A DNA stretch of 64,000 nt from Amphibalanus amphitrite (GCF_019059575.1 NW_024882898.1:107844-171843), one strand, 5' to 3'. Positions 1 through 11,235 are shown, counted from the first letter of the stretch. The notes: a model not told the origin generated them from the letters alone. Translations and numbers: made by a program.

Positions 1-2130
1 TATTCGCATCCTTAGCAGCTGACAACTGAAATCAACTATAAGGTCGGGTCGTGACAGTTGGAACTTCTTGTCAGACCATGAAGGGAAAGCGGGTATTGCA
101 CACATCTCTATATCCGACAGCAGAGACGCCTGGCGGCGGCTGACAGAAGCTGCAGTGACCAGCCCGCTGGAGACTGCAACGCAGTGTAACAGGGTATCCG
201 GCGACTGCCACTCGGCATAGGAAGACATCGCGAAGCGACGCGTAGCTTTTTCAGTTTCCCTATGAAATACAAACATAAAATGCCCACCGACAAGGGCATT
301 TATTTTGAGCAATCTGGACACCTTGGTTTGTCTTGTGTTCAAATTAAACCTAAAGCAAAGCTCGCCATAAGCCAAAGCGTGAAAGAGCGGTAGAACACAA
401 TCTCAGATTAGATTAGATTAGGAAATCAACCTCAAGTTAATCTCAGATTAGATAAGATTAGGAAATCAAGCTTTCCCTTCCCAACAATCAGCATCCAAAC
501 TGCGCACTTCCGCACTGATTTCCCAGCTAATCATGGTTCGTCAAACGGTGATTCGCATCCATTCCGGCCAGTCACCGAAAGAACACACGGCAAACCCGGC
601 ACTAGATCCACACACACAGACATACACACAGCGGGCGAGAGCAAATAACACTAGGATTTTGATGACGTCATCGGGAGAGTAGCGCCGGTTGACAGCGAAA
701 GAGTAGTGTTGGTAGTGGAAGTTGTGCAAGGCGAATGCTTGCTACTGACTACTGAGTATGACAGTACAGAGTTTCAGTAAGAAACTGTCATGTTCAAAAT
801 TCAGAGATGCAGGCGTCAGTCATCATGTCAAGATCACATAGTTAATAACAAATACATATAATAAAATAAGTGAGACGTGGTTACTTCTTGTTTCTCAGAG
901 CACTGCACCACCATCTTTCCTCATACAAAGTCTGAAAGTCGTAACGTGCATCCCGGACAATCACCAAGTCAAACCCACCTATGAAATCCCCGTTCGGGAA
1001 GTGCTAACAATAATACACACGCCGGCTGGAATAATTTAGCGGCGGCTTCCATTAGTGGTTGAAGATGGACAAGGAGCAGCAGTGTGACAGCTAGGGATGA
1101 GATAAGCCTACTATAAGGCCACAGTACTGTGGCTTATTTAGAAGTCCGGGCTTTGCGATTAATGGACTGCCGGAAATATGCGTCCATCAAATAAAACAAG
1201 ATTGGAAGTTGTATGTAATGTTTCGTTGGAAGCATCAGTTAACAACATCAATTAAGCAGGCAGAAGGAAGACGAGTGATTGCATAGGTGCGTCCTTTCCT
1301 TACTTGATGACTTGTCTTGGAGTTGGCGACTGATCTCTCGGGTGTCTGGTGTGGACACTTGGGACAATAGACTGAAATTTGATCAGTCCTGCACTGATTT
1401 GGAAGTTACGTGGCCTTGGATTTAAATGTGGATTGGAAGGGGAGAGACAACTGTTCGCGCTACTGATAACAGTGGATGGAAAAAGAAAAAGACGCTTGTT
1501 CGCACCTCTACAGCAACAGGTGGGGCCAGTAACTACTGAGTACAGGTGAATGACCGAGAAAGTGCAAAGTCCGGCCTATAAACTGTCTGTTTATTCGGGG
1601 AGACTGCCCCTGGCCTGCAGCCTACTGAGCGGCATTAGGCAAAATAACAGGCTGCTGATTGGTTGGTTGCAGAAAAACAGTGCAGATAATCACATAATAG
1701 TCGAAAATATTGCTTCGTGATAACATGAATCATTACAGTAGGTATTCAAGTGATACGAAAATACATAACTGGCATGATTAAAACTTAATTCAATGTTAGG
1801 TTTGTAAAATTGTTCCGGGAAAAATATTACTTGAAACACCCCAAATGAAATCATCGATTGCACATTTGCATGATGCACGTTTGCACAAAGCTTCCGTATA
1901 TGTAGTTTCAGTGGTTGACAGGTAAAACATTTCAGCTATACTAACTAGTTAGAATATAACTCAAGGACTCACAAGTTGTGACTTGTGAAGTTTCGCGTAC
2001 TCAAACAACTTCGCGATCACACTCCAATAGCAATGCATTTCCTCACAAACTGTATTAGCTGATTGCCAAGCATCCCAAAAAACGAGCACGGGCAACGGCC
2101 AGCCCGCACCACCGAATCCCCCCAGCCCGA
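1..2130. other. intergenic DNA, no gene recognised
   Basis: No reading frame with family resemblance and no exon-like segment was found on either strand. The only local structure is an imperfect direct repeat with a 40-base period (units at about 401-430 and 441-470, each holding AGATTAGAT-like runs). The remaining 3' exons of the minus-strand SLC38A10-like gene should lie to the left, but none was found here, so they are probably beyond the window edge or too diverged to see. Confidence 0.5.
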
Positions 2131-2131
2131 G

Positions 2132-2310
2132 TGACGTCATCCATTCGTACACACCTGACCGTGACGTCACGACAGTACACACACGGCGGTTCGTCGTAAC
2201 TGCCATGGAAACATACGGCGGCGTCTCATGGGACCGATTACCATACTCAAACACGGGCCCACCAGAGCTTTGGCGTATAAAAGCGGCCCTGGCGGAGGAT
2301 AGGCCAGAGT
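2132..2310 (+). promoter_or_regulatory. TATA promoter of the Gly/Asn-rich secreted protein gene with two CRE palindromes
   Basis: A TATAAAAG box lies at 2276-2283, about 75 bases before the first ATG (2356). Two perfect TGACGTCA palindromes (CREB/ATF type sites) lie at 2132-2139 and 2162-2169, about 105-145 bases upstream of the TATA box. Transcription would be expected to start near 2305-2315. The strong TATA box fits a highly expressed, stage- or tissue-restricted structural gene. That last point is inference. Confidence 0.7.
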
Positions 2311-2355
2311 CGGTACAGAACGGAACAAGATCGGAGGGAGAAGAGCAGGCGGACC

Positions 2356-4323
2356 ATGAAGGCTTTGGCGGTAAGTCCAGACTGTATAAACTTGAAGGGT
2401 ATGAAGAATTAGCTTCATTTTTTTCGAGGACTCATTAGCGTAGCACTTTGTGTAACTGGTTTTTATTTCGCTCATTTTTTCACTGCACTTACGATACAGG
2501 TAATTAATTATCTGCCTTGCTTACGTAGTGAGGTATCTGAAAAGGGTTTCTTTGGGTGATCTCATTGCTGACAAAGAATTGTTCAAAATAATACTTAGTC
2601 ACATTTGCTACAAAATGTAATAATCGAAACCGTATTTTTTCAATCATTCAAAAAGTCGAAAACTAGCAAACACAGAAAAACTCCCTCAACGAGAGTTGAA
2701 CCCACACCCTCACTGTCCCTCCACTCTTGCAGGTTCTGGCGCTGTGTGTCAGCGCGGCGGCCGGTCTCACGCGAGACGGCACCTACTGGGGTCGTCCCGG
2801 ATCTGGCCTCCTCGGCGGCACCCGTAGAGGTAGCGGCGGCGGTGGGTACTACCCCAACGGAGGGGGTAGCGGCGGTGGATACTACCCCAATGGAGGGGGT
2901 AGTGGGTACTACCCCAGCAGTGGCGGCGGCGGCAGCGGACACAGTAGTGGTACCAGCGGAAACAGCTACTACCCAGGACCGGTGATTCCAGACTACCCAC
3001 CGCGGTACAGGTCAGTTGAATACCCAACACCCAGGCTGGGTATAGGATAGTGATTCATTTCATGCTGTGTGATCATCAATGTTGATTTCATTTTTGAAAT
3101 ATGTTTTGTCTTGTTTTTAAGGAGCAGCCAGAATCATTTTATGTTCAATTCTGGTGACACGAACATGTGATTGAATCAGTCTTTTTTAATGCGTCAGCTC
3201 CCATTAAAACAACCAAATCATGAATATGAGTCGCTGCTACCTAGCAGCAGATGTGCCAAATAGCACATACTTTCCAGTAAAGACATAGTAAGGATCGGAA
3301 CCAAAGTCGCTAAACTGCACAGAAGAAAGCATCGCTTCCTTTGCACTATCTCCATCATACCCATACCTACCACTCAGCCACTCACTCCCCAGAAACCTTA
3401 AGTTACCAGCACGTCATCTGTTTCACAGGTACCGCCGGGACACCACTGGAGCCGTGATCGAGGACCGTCCCGTACCGCCGCCAATAAACTACCAGCCCGA
3501 GCAGGACTTCCAGGGCGTCATTCCCGACCCCAGCCCCAACACTGGGGGTCAGTTTATTCCCGGACACCCTAATCCCAATACTGGGGGTCAGTTTATTCCG
3601 GGGCATCCTAATCCCAACTCTGGGGGTCAGTTCATTCCAGGCCATCCTAACCCTAACAGTGGGGGTCAGTTCATTCCAGGACACCCTAACCCCAACACTG
3701 GGGGTCAGTTTATTCCAGGCCATCCTAATCCGAACACTGGAGGCCAATTTATTCCTGGACATCCGAACCCTAACCCCAACACTGGGGGTCAGTTTATTCC
3801 CGGACATCCTAATCCCAACACTGGGGGTCAGTTTATTCCCGGACGTCCCAACCCTAACAGTGGGGGACAGTTTATTCCTGGACATCCTAACCCTAACACT
3901 AACTCTGGAGGTCAGTTCATTCCAGGCCATCCTAATCCGAACACTGGAGGCCAATTTATTCCCGGACATCCGAACCCTAACACCAATACAGGGGGCCAAT
4001 TTATTCCAGGACACCCCAACCCCAACACCAACTCTGGAGGTCAGTTTATTCCCGGACATCCTAACCCTAACACCAATTCCGGAGGTCAGTTCATTCCTGG
4101 ACATCCCAACCCGAACACCAACTCTGGGGGTCAGTTCATCCCTGGACACCCCAACCCTAACACCAATACTGGGGGTCAGTTCATCCCTGGACATCCTAAC
4201 CCGAATTCGAACACCGGTGGATCCGGATCCGGTCACAGCGGTGGATCCATCACTCCGGGAAACTCCGGAAACTCGGGATCCGGCCACAGCACGGGTTCTG
4301 TTATCGGCAACAGCGCCTACTGA
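2356..4323 (+). CDS. secreted Gly/Tyr-rich protein with 16 tandem NPNTGGQFIPGHP-type repeats (three exons)
   Basis: Exons are 2356-2370, 2733-3010 and 3429-4323. The donors are GTAAGT (2371) and GTCAGT (3011), and the acceptors end at 2732 and 3428. The joined frame encodes 395 residues. The ATG follows GGACC and gives a five-codon first exon; with exon 2 it makes a clean signal peptide (residues 1-16, ending AAAG). Residues 17-97 are rich in Gly, Tyr, Ser and Pro (GGGYYPNGGG motifs). Residues 133-358 hold 16 copies of a 13-15 residue repeat with the core GGQFIPGHP, and the tail is Gly/Ser-rich with GHSGGS motifs. It has no membrane segment and almost no Cys. This composition is typical of extracellular structural proteins such as cuticle, eggshell or adhesive proteins, but I do not recognise a named family. 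The gene lies on the strand opposite the transporter and probably inside one of its introns. Confidence 0.85.
3526..4213 (+). repeat. coding minisatellite, 39- and 45-bp units
   Basis: Sixteen in-frame units encode the GGQFIPGHP repeat. Early units are mostly 39 bp (NPNT or NPNS linkers), while most of the later ones are 45 bp (NPNTNS or NPNTNT linkers). One unit has an NPNPNT linker and one has Arg instead of His. Synonymous differences between units (GGG/GGA, TTT/TTC, CCC/CCT) show they are not all freshly copied. The linker change along the array suggests successive local expansions. Confidence 0.9.
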
Positions 4324-4550
4324 AGAAGCATGAGAAGATGCAAGGGATGGAGTAGCAGTGACATCTATCGACTGAGTCGTTAACTAGTGAAACGAAAAAC
4401 CACCGCTAGGGTCCGCTGATGTTCATCGTGGTTCGCATGTGATTGAAAGTGTATTGCCGTGCTGGATTTCGGTGTACGTTACGTAAAAATACACAAGCGT
4501 TTGGAATTAGAAATACGGGATTTTGAGCCACTTCACTCGTGGGTACTCAC
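4324..4550. other. 3' flank of the repeat-protein gene and transporter intron
   Basis: No further exon is seen. No AATAAA was found within about 200 bases after the stop at 4321-4323, so the polyadenylation signal of the plus-strand gene is not identified. The segment also forms part of the intron after exon 5 of the minus-strand transporter gene. Confidence 0.4.
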
Positions 4551-5860
4551 GTTTGGCAGGCCAGGGCGAGACTCATGATGGGTAGAGCCTGGAGAACTCC
4601 TGCCGGTCTCCAGAGCTCCACCTCTGCCTGCCACGACCCGCTCACGATGTGACTCCACGAGTCGGCCACAATCTGACGGGACGATTAGTGACGTCATTAG
4701 ATCGTTACCTGCCACGAACCGCTCACGATGTGACTCCACGAGTCTGCCACAATCTGACGGGACGATTAGTGACGTCATTAGATCGTTAATGTGACATTGA
4801 GGATTGTTTATAGCTCTGAGTGGAAGATCAGGATATATTAATATCGGTTCGAATGTCATACATATGATGAAACATCAAAACATGAACCCATTCATTCAAT
4901 TACGGAAATGAAGGGAGCGCTAATCATACTGGCGAGGCACTAACAACCTGAGCCATTTTCATAAACCGTTACATTCTTTGCCTCATGCAGCATGTTTCTG
5001 AACATTAGTTACTACCCGTAAAGCATCGCGTGTCAATCCGGTTTCACGTACAATATCAGGAAAACTTACCACCGCACCATATTCGGCAAGAATATACCAT
5101 ACAACGAAACCAACACGGCTAAACTATGCATTATAACGCTGCCCTATACGAGTCCAATGTCCACTTATATTAAGGATGTGGTCACCCAGGATCACCCAGT
5201 CGTCATGATCAGTACCTTGAGCACCAGCAGGACGTAGAAGGTGATGGAGATGGCGCTGATGCTCGCCAGGCTATCCGTGTTTCTCAGAAGACTCAGCGGG
5301 AGCACGATGAAAAAGCACATCCCTGAAAAAAAAACGGGATACAGATGAGAACTAGGAGCAGACGGCCGGAGGCCGTGGGACGGCCATCGATTGATATTGT
5401 CTTCGTTGTCATCAAAATACGATTAACTATGCAGTAAAATGAAAAACACACAGCGAATATTGATATTATTATCAAGACCCATGACCCATGAGCATATTAA
5501 ATTATGTTACTATAGAACACAAAATGGCCTATGCAGATACAACATGCCTTATAAGTACGCTTAACATTTAAACTCTCAAATTTATTCATCAGAGCAGGAG
5601 TATGCTACATACAGAGCATACTTCCCTACACTGAGTACACAATCTTATCTCCCGTCACGCAATGGTTCGTAGCTCACCACAGAGAAAGAAGGCCCGGAAC
5701 CGTGGCGTACACTCGACCTCCAGCAACTGGGCGAGTATTTTGGGACCGAGATCGCCGGCGATGACGAAGAAGCTGACGCAGATGCCGAACAGGAAGCCGA
5801 TCTGGATGACCTCGATGGCGAACTTGCCCGTCGGGCCGAAAATGTGAAACGCTGCCCGGC

Positions 5861-5938
<78 letters not shown>

Positions 5939-6144
5939 GGGAGAGAAAGGGAGGGAGAGGGAGAGAGAGGGAGGGAGAGGGAGAGGGAGAGGGAGAGGGA
6001 GAGGGAGAGGGAGAGGGAGAGGGAGAGAGAGAGAGAGGGAGGGAGGGAGAGGGAGAGGGAGAGGGAGAGGGAGAGGGAGAGGGAGAGGGAGAGGGAGAGG
6101 GAGAGGGAGAGGGAGAGGGAGAGGGAGAGGGAGAGGGAGAGGGA

Positions 6145-6206
<62 letters not shown>

Positions 6207-7004
6207 CGGAGTGTTCACATCATTTGAGGTTGGCGTGGTAATGCAAGCAGCTGACGGCAGTCTTTTACTAATTCCTGATTGGCAATGCTATGCCGGTTCA
6301 GTGTTCACACAGTTGTCAGAAAGAACACAAAAACAACTCAAAACACAAACTAATATAAGATCACGGAAATGGGTAAGCCTAATTGATAGTAAAATTTCAA
6401 ATGACTTATCACAAAATGCCTGTCTACCTCGGCCCCCAGCGAAACTGCCCATCAATAGACCTGTTAACAGCCCTTGAGATCACACACATGATATAATTAA
6501 TTTACCCAGAAATTCATAGCTGCGTCTCTTGGTGCTGATGGCCGATTTGATGAGAAAGTGGCAGTTGATGCGGTTGATGTAGCCGCTTATGATCAGCAGA
6601 AGGATGCCCAGTATCAGGCCACACTGTGGAAAAACGGATTGTTGGAAAAAATGGAAAGCAATCGACCAAAATGGATAGATAACCAAACCGACACAAGAAC
6701 AACCAAACACCCGCCAATCGAAAATACCCCTTATCCTGTTGCGGGTCATCCTAGTATAAATACTATATTTTCACACCTCAAGCAAGTGACAACATAGAGT
6801 TCAGGCAAACACTCTTGCTTAGCATACACTCTAATCTCCCAATATTGCATCAACACAAAAGGCTCAAGCAGCATGGGTAAATACAATACAAATGAACACA
6901 GCATGTGTAAATACCTGTTTCAGGCAGTATGGCATCGCCAGAATGGAGACTCCTATGATCGAGTTCCCCAAAGTTAGGATCTGTTTGAGGTTGTTTTCAG
7001 ACAT
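4551..7004 (-). CDS. SLC38A10-like: SLC38A10-like sodium-coupled neutral amino acid transporter, N-terminal five exons
   Basis: Five minus-strand exons join in frame: 7004-6915, 6623-6506, 5851-5678, 5322-5216 and 4672-4551. Their lengths are 90, 118, 174, 107 and 122 nt (203 residues plus two bases) and every junction has AG/GT. The start motif [18 protein letters not shown], then CGLILG in exon 2, FGPTGK and GDLGPK in exon 3, IVLPLSLL in exon 4 and [15 protein letters not shown]...ALACQ in exon 5 follow the order and spacing of SLC38A10/APC-fold transporters. About six membrane segments are covered (near residues 9-28, 31-46, 78-98, 127-142, 150-167 and 188-203). The family moves neutral amino acids such as glutamine across membranes. 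An AG at 7088-7090 preceded by a pyrimidine run suggests the ATG exon begins at 7087 with upstream non-coding exon(s). The second half of the protein is not found in the window. The donor of exon 4 (GTACTG) is weak. Confidence 0.88.
4628..4789 (-). repeat. 81-bp tandem duplication covering the exon 5 splice acceptor of the transporter
   Basis: Two near-identical 81-bp units (4628-4708 and 4709-4789) differ at only a few bases. On the minus strand each unit holds a CAG acceptor followed by the 15 codons that open exon 5 (residues [15 protein letters not shown]). In the unit nearer the 5' end of the gene (4709-4789) these codons are followed by GTAACG, which could act as a donor; reading through instead reaches a TAA. 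The lower unit (4628-4708) joins directly to the rest of exon 5. Confidence 0.85.
5861..6204. repeat. long (GA)n / (GAGAGG)n tract, the polypyrimidine tract of transporter intron 2
   Basis: About 340 bases of almost pure purine on the plus strand: (GA)n at both ends and a (GGGAGA)n core. On the minus strand it is a CT/CCCTCT tract that ends about 10 bases before the CAG acceptor of exon 3 (acceptor at 5852-5854). Long Arg/Glu/Gly or Ser/Leu/Pro reading frames across it are artefacts of the repeat. Confidence 0.9.
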
Positions 7005-7087
7005 TGTGAAAGGTGGATGTGTTCAGCTGTCAATCCACTGTCATCAGCACATGTGTTTTAGTCCCAATCTGACCGCACTCCTGCACT

Positions 7088-8320
7088 CTGAAAAAGAGAG
7101 ATCAAGGTTAGTTACACAGACATTATTTATCAAACTGTAATTGTTTGTATTTGTAACAAATGGCAAATAACAATGTTTACTCAAATTCATCTTCTAAGTT
7201 CTAACCCAGCAAGATTGCTATATATAACACCTTTGCTGTGATATCTTAACCAGTCAGAAGGTGGCAAAAAGGTTAGGCAAGACCCTGCTGTCAATTGTCA
7301 TACAAAGGCAGACCCAATTACATTAAGGTGGCCTCTGAGTCTGGTTTGAGGTAATGACCGCCGACTGCCGAGCCAACCTTATCGTTTTAGCCTTGGCATG
7401 GCTGTCTGGGCCAGGAAGACAAAGACCATGCTTGTACTGCTTTCTTTCAGCTAGGTACTGCCACCTCTGGCATCTTGAAGTGATGCCAGGCTTACCCATG
7501 TTTTTAGGGGGGTCAAAATGGTGTGTAGACCATAGCTGAATTGCAAAGAACACAGGAAGTCAATCTGACATCTGAACATGAAGTAACTGGTACTACCGGT
7601 GATCTATGTGCATGATTAAATATTACGTCATACAGTGAAGGCAAACTCATGTTATATAAGCCAAAATAGGGTGAGCCCGGGCAAGCCCGGGTGAGCCTCA
7701 TGTAAGCCCCCCGGCCCCTCTCCCCCAAAGGCCACAAGCCCCTCTCCACTGACTCTGGCTTGACTCCGAAGCCAGAAGGTTGCTGTTGTTGTTGTTGGAA
7801 TAGGACGCGTAGCCCTGCGACCCAAGCATCCAACAGAAGCCTGAAGGAAACAAATATTTTGACAGGTTGCATGCAACACGAAGTCAACAGAAACTAAAAG
7901 TAAACAACCACGTCTTTGCATCATCATGTTCAAAGGATAGCAAGCAAAGAGTGTTAGCAGAAAGCTAGAGCAGCCGGCTACTTATATCTTGTCAAATCGT
8001 GCCTTAATGCAAATCTGTAATAAAAAGTAATGTCAGAGCTTTTAGACAAAACTGCAATGAGTTAAACGGGATAAACGTCATTCAGTAAATAATAAATATA
8101 CGCAATAATCAACCTTGGAATCATGCTACAAATGCTGCACAAAGAACAGAGGTCGCTGCGCTAGCAATGAAACAGTTGCGGAATATCTGTAGATCAAAGA
8201 CAAGTTCGATCAGCTAAGTTTCGGTAGCTAATTTCTAACATTTTGTACCTAAGCCTAAGCCGTCCATATAATTATTAGACAACTCTAAAACATTAATGCG
8301 TGGTGGAGCTCAAACGTGCC
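7088..8320. other. upstream flank of the transporter gene, no gene seen
   Basis: No supported coding segment. It should hold the non-coding first exon and promoter of the SLC38A10-like gene, but no TATA box or clear initiator was identified. A short (GTT)n run lies near 7780-7798. Confidence 0.4.
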
Positions 8321-8324
8321 TACG

Positions 8325-8490
8325 AACATACGCGGAGGACTGGGGGCACCCGGGCACCGTGCCCCCTTTGATTTGTCATTTTAACATTAGCCCTGTAGAA
8401 GCCTGTTTATGGGCGTTTTAGTTAGTTTATAGTTTATGGGCGTTGCATCGAAAGAATGGGACCAAAATAAGCCAGTGGCCCCTGTGGCCG
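8325..8490 (+). mobile_element. short GC-ended repeat, family A copy 1
   Basis: This copy shares the string GGGCACCGTGCCCCCTTTGA-like, then ATTTTAACATTAGCCCT and GGGCGTTGCAT.GAAAGAATGG, with copies at 9264-9410 and 21095-21252. It is the most diverged of the three and carries a local duplication of the TTTATGGGCGTT segment. It is non-coding and probably a MITE. Confidence 0.6.
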
Positions 8491-8515
8491 TATTCACAAT
8501 CACGGCCACCTTCTG

Positions 8516-9050
8516 CGCGGTGGGGGAGACATTTTTTTGCCCCCCCCCCCCCGTATCTCCGAAACCACTGGACGGATCCGTAAAATTCAAACGGCGTTCG
8601 ATAGCCCTGTCAAATTTGTCGAAGGAAATCAAATTTCATTGACCTCGGCAGGGGCGTGGGAACTACTTTCCGACTGGGGGGGGGGGGCACACCATAATAG
8701 AGATCAACCTAGGGTACCCCCAAATCTAGTTTTCTCACCGGTTTTAGGCCACTTATTTTCCACCCCTCGGCTTTTTCAACAAAAAAGAAAACATTTGCAA
8801 AAAAGTGTGGTATTCCGTCTCAAAGCTGTGGGGGCACCGCCCCCACGGCCCCAGAGTTGGGGGGGCAAGCTGCCCCCACTGCCCCCCCCCCCGGCTCCCG
8901 CGCCTATGGACCTCGGGGTCACCGATGACGTCACAGGTCAGGTCAAAGATAAAATGTTTCACCGTTCACGGGTCTTCAAGGATGCGCTATAACACCGAGT
9001 AAAACGCATTTTGTAATTTGTCGAAAATCAGCGATAGGGCGTCAGCTGTC
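8516..9050 (+). mobile_element. truncated TTAA-superfamily element (family 2 relative), interrupted by a hAT-like insertion
   Basis: A poly-C hairpin arm (8540-8553) is followed by CTCCGAAACCACTGGACGGA and ATTCAAACGGCGTTCGATAG, as in the elements at 30737-31912 and 34459-35621. After the inserted element (8649-8908) the same body resumes with GATGACGTCACAGGTCAGGT and TTTCACCGTTCA. The right end is lost. The left terminal repeat and TTAA are not visible. Confidence 0.75.
8649..8908 (+). mobile_element. hAT-like non-autonomous element with 8-bp target duplication GACCTCGG
   Basis: The element starts CAGGGGCGTGGGAAC and ends GGCTCCCGCGCCTATG. It is flanked by the direct repeat GACCTCGG at 8641-8648 and 8909-8916. 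An 8-bp target duplication with a CAGGG-type start is the hallmark of the hAT superfamily. It interrupts the family 2 relic at 8516-9050. A second copy in the opposite orientation is at 16339-16576. No transposase is encoded. Confidence 0.8.
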
Positions 9051-9263
9051 AGCAGGGGTGAAAAAAATGTCTCAGGCTGTCACCGACGGAAGGTCAGCTG
9101 ACTCACGCCTAATTTTGACATTTGAGCAGTAGCTAAATCATTAAATGAAGTTTGAGATACGCTGAGGACCTCAAGGTAATCCTATCATGAAATAATCAAT
9201 TTTCGACAGTCACAACTCACATCATTGTGCTGCAGTTATTGAAATCACAAACCACATGACCCA

Positions 9264-9410
9264 TAGGCGGCGGAACGGGGGGCACCGGGGCACCGTGCCC
9301 CCTTGATTTTGGCATTTTAACATTAGCGCTACGGGCGTTGCATGGAAAGAATGGGACCAAAAGTCGGCAGTGACCCACCCTCCCCTCTTTATTGAAGGTG
9401 TTCCGCCGCA
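9264..9410 (+). mobile_element. short GC-ended repeat, family A copy 2 (147 bp)
   Basis: The ends are inverted: GCGGCGGAAC near 9267 and GTTCCGCCGC at 9400-9409. The body matches the copies near 8325 and 21095. It is non-coding, and a target duplication is not obvious. Confidence 0.65.
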
Positions 9411-9439
9411 ACTGGATTTGGGTGAAGGTAATTATGCAT

Positions 9440-10200
9440 CACTTTTCGTCTTTGAGCCTATGGCCCTCTAATGAAAATTCCCTAGAGGAGGCCCTGCAGA
9501 CTAGTCTTAAGCTTGGCAGAGTTCCACCGACATCATTTATTCATTTGAGACCTAGTCGCTCTGGGTCCGCAACAGTGCACCATGCAGCGCCATCTCAACA
9601 GCGCATCGGGCCTCGTGTTTACGACATTTATCGGTGCATAATCACCAAGGCTAATGCCGGGAAATTCCCGCTCGGCGATGCTGCGGAGTAAATTTGAGGA
9701 AGGTAGCAACTTAACTTCTAGCCTAATTGTGAGAAAAATGCGTGATTACCCTTGGAAGTTGAGACGAGACTCGTCAAAATGTATGTTATTAGCTCTAGCT
9801 AGCGCGACCAAAGGCTCAAGCCTTGATGCCACTTATAAGATAGGACATACGTCGCATGTCGGTAGGATATACGTAGGTAGATGAGATGAGTTTCATCAAC
9901 GATGAAAAATCCAGGAATCGTCCATTTTCTTGAAATTATTGCCACAAAGAAAAGACAACAGATCCACGGTTATACTGACACAAACTCCAGAGTACAAGAA
10001 CAGTGAGTATTGACTGTTTATTTACTTACTGAGACTGCAGGAAGCAAGCAGCTAGGTATACATACACATCTGTCATAACTTCCATGGTCATGCTGTGGTC
10101 GCCAGACAGTAGGTATCGTGGACAGCACGATCGTGCGGGGCCCGGACGCTCAAACCTGACCGCTTCCCTACATTATACCCAGTGGGTCCGCTATGGACTT
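9440..10200. repeat. duplicated segment Z, copy 1 (pairs with 43200-43790)
   Basis: Blocks such as GGAATCGTCCA, AGATCCACGGTTA, GGTCGCCAGAC and ACAGCACGATCGTGCGGGG recur in the same order at 43200-43790. The start (9471-9497) carries a GAAAATTCC..GAGGCCCTG end like that of the hAT-like element at 45228-46818, so part of it is a transposon remnant. No coding sequence is recognised. Z lies upstream of the first DNase II gene but downstream of the second copy of the X and Y segments. Confidence 0.7.
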
Positions 10201-11235
10201 TTGGTTCCGGGGGGGGGGGGTCTGTCCTTCGCCTATTGCTTTCTCGATCGGCCCCTGGGCTACGTAATGGCGGGAAGTGTGTGTGAAAATTGAAATGCCG
10301 TCAAAATGGTGATAGAAATGATAAGCGCCAGACATCTAAGGTTAGTGACATCAGCGTGTAGCCGTAGGTACCAAAGTCCATCTTAGTCGGTATAGTCGTA
10401 ACAAATGTAGGTAAGTACCCTTTGACACTGGCACGTCAAAAGAGCTATAAGGTGGCGGCAAATTGTTTGCAAATTTGACATTTATCCATAGGTTTTAAGC
10501 GTTTTCCCGTAGTAGATCCTCGTCGGCAAGGGATAAATGATTTTCAGGGAACACAGCATGACTAAACATTTTGGCTGTGGGGGACGTGCTCTTTCTGTCT
10601 CTGACTGTGTGGTAGGCCCAGAGAATAGTGCGGGTGTGAACATTTAACATGGGTGTGACTGAACTCTGATGGCCCATGCTAGTCTCTGAAGGCCCAATGC
10701 TGACCTCAGGGGTCAACGCTGACAGGCGAGTGTCAGTTTCGAGTCGACATCTTTGGGCCCCACACTGGCTAAGGATCGGTTGACTGTTGTGGGTCACCGA
10801 GGCGGCCTCTGATAGCCCCGAACGGACCTCTTGGGACAAATCGCCGGCCTCTGAAGGCCCACGTTGGTTTCTGGGGTCACGTACTAAAAATTGATCATAG
10901 CCTCGAATGGGGCCAGTACTTTCTTCTAATAACAACAATATTGTAATTCTAATTGCAATGAATAAAACACAATGAATGCCTCGTAAACGCTTATCAACAA
11001 TAAATGTGTTTTTGGAACTCTTAACATTCATCAAGGTCCGCGATGTCCGCACTCGAATGGGCCTTGACCCGTAAGGAAACATTACAAATGCTATCTCGCT
11101 GGGGCGCAGTAAGCAGTCACACCCGAATTCGACTTGCTAACGATGTAGGTGACAAGATACGTTGTTGTTTTGTGCAGCAAGCACTTGGTAGTGGGGTACT
11201 CCCAGCGGCCAAGGTCAATGCAGTCGTCCTCTTGC
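10200..11235. other. upstream region of DNase II copy 1, no gene supported
   Basis: Nothing with family resemblance was found. A 195-codon frame on the minus strand (10495-11082) is discussed under rejected items. Homology to the second DNase II locus begins only at about 11235 (GCGTCGTGCACCCTGATG), so promoter sequences further upstream are not shared. Confidence 0.4.

Noticed and set aside
3403-4287. 294-codon minus-strand frame opposite the repeat-protein gene
   Set aside because: It is the mirror of the 39/45-bp coding repeat, which happens to lack stops on the other strand. The plus strand has TATA box, signal peptide and splice sites.
5655-6227. Ser/Leu/Pro- and Arg/Glu-repeat frames on both strands
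   Set aside because: They are produced by the (GA)n/(GAGAGG)n array; the real minus-strand exon is 5851-5678 within the first of these.
10495-11082. 195-codon minus-strand frame
   Set aside because: No domain, signal peptide or splice context was recognised, and part of it comes from repeated GGCCTCTGA/GGGGTCA strings. Kept only as a note.
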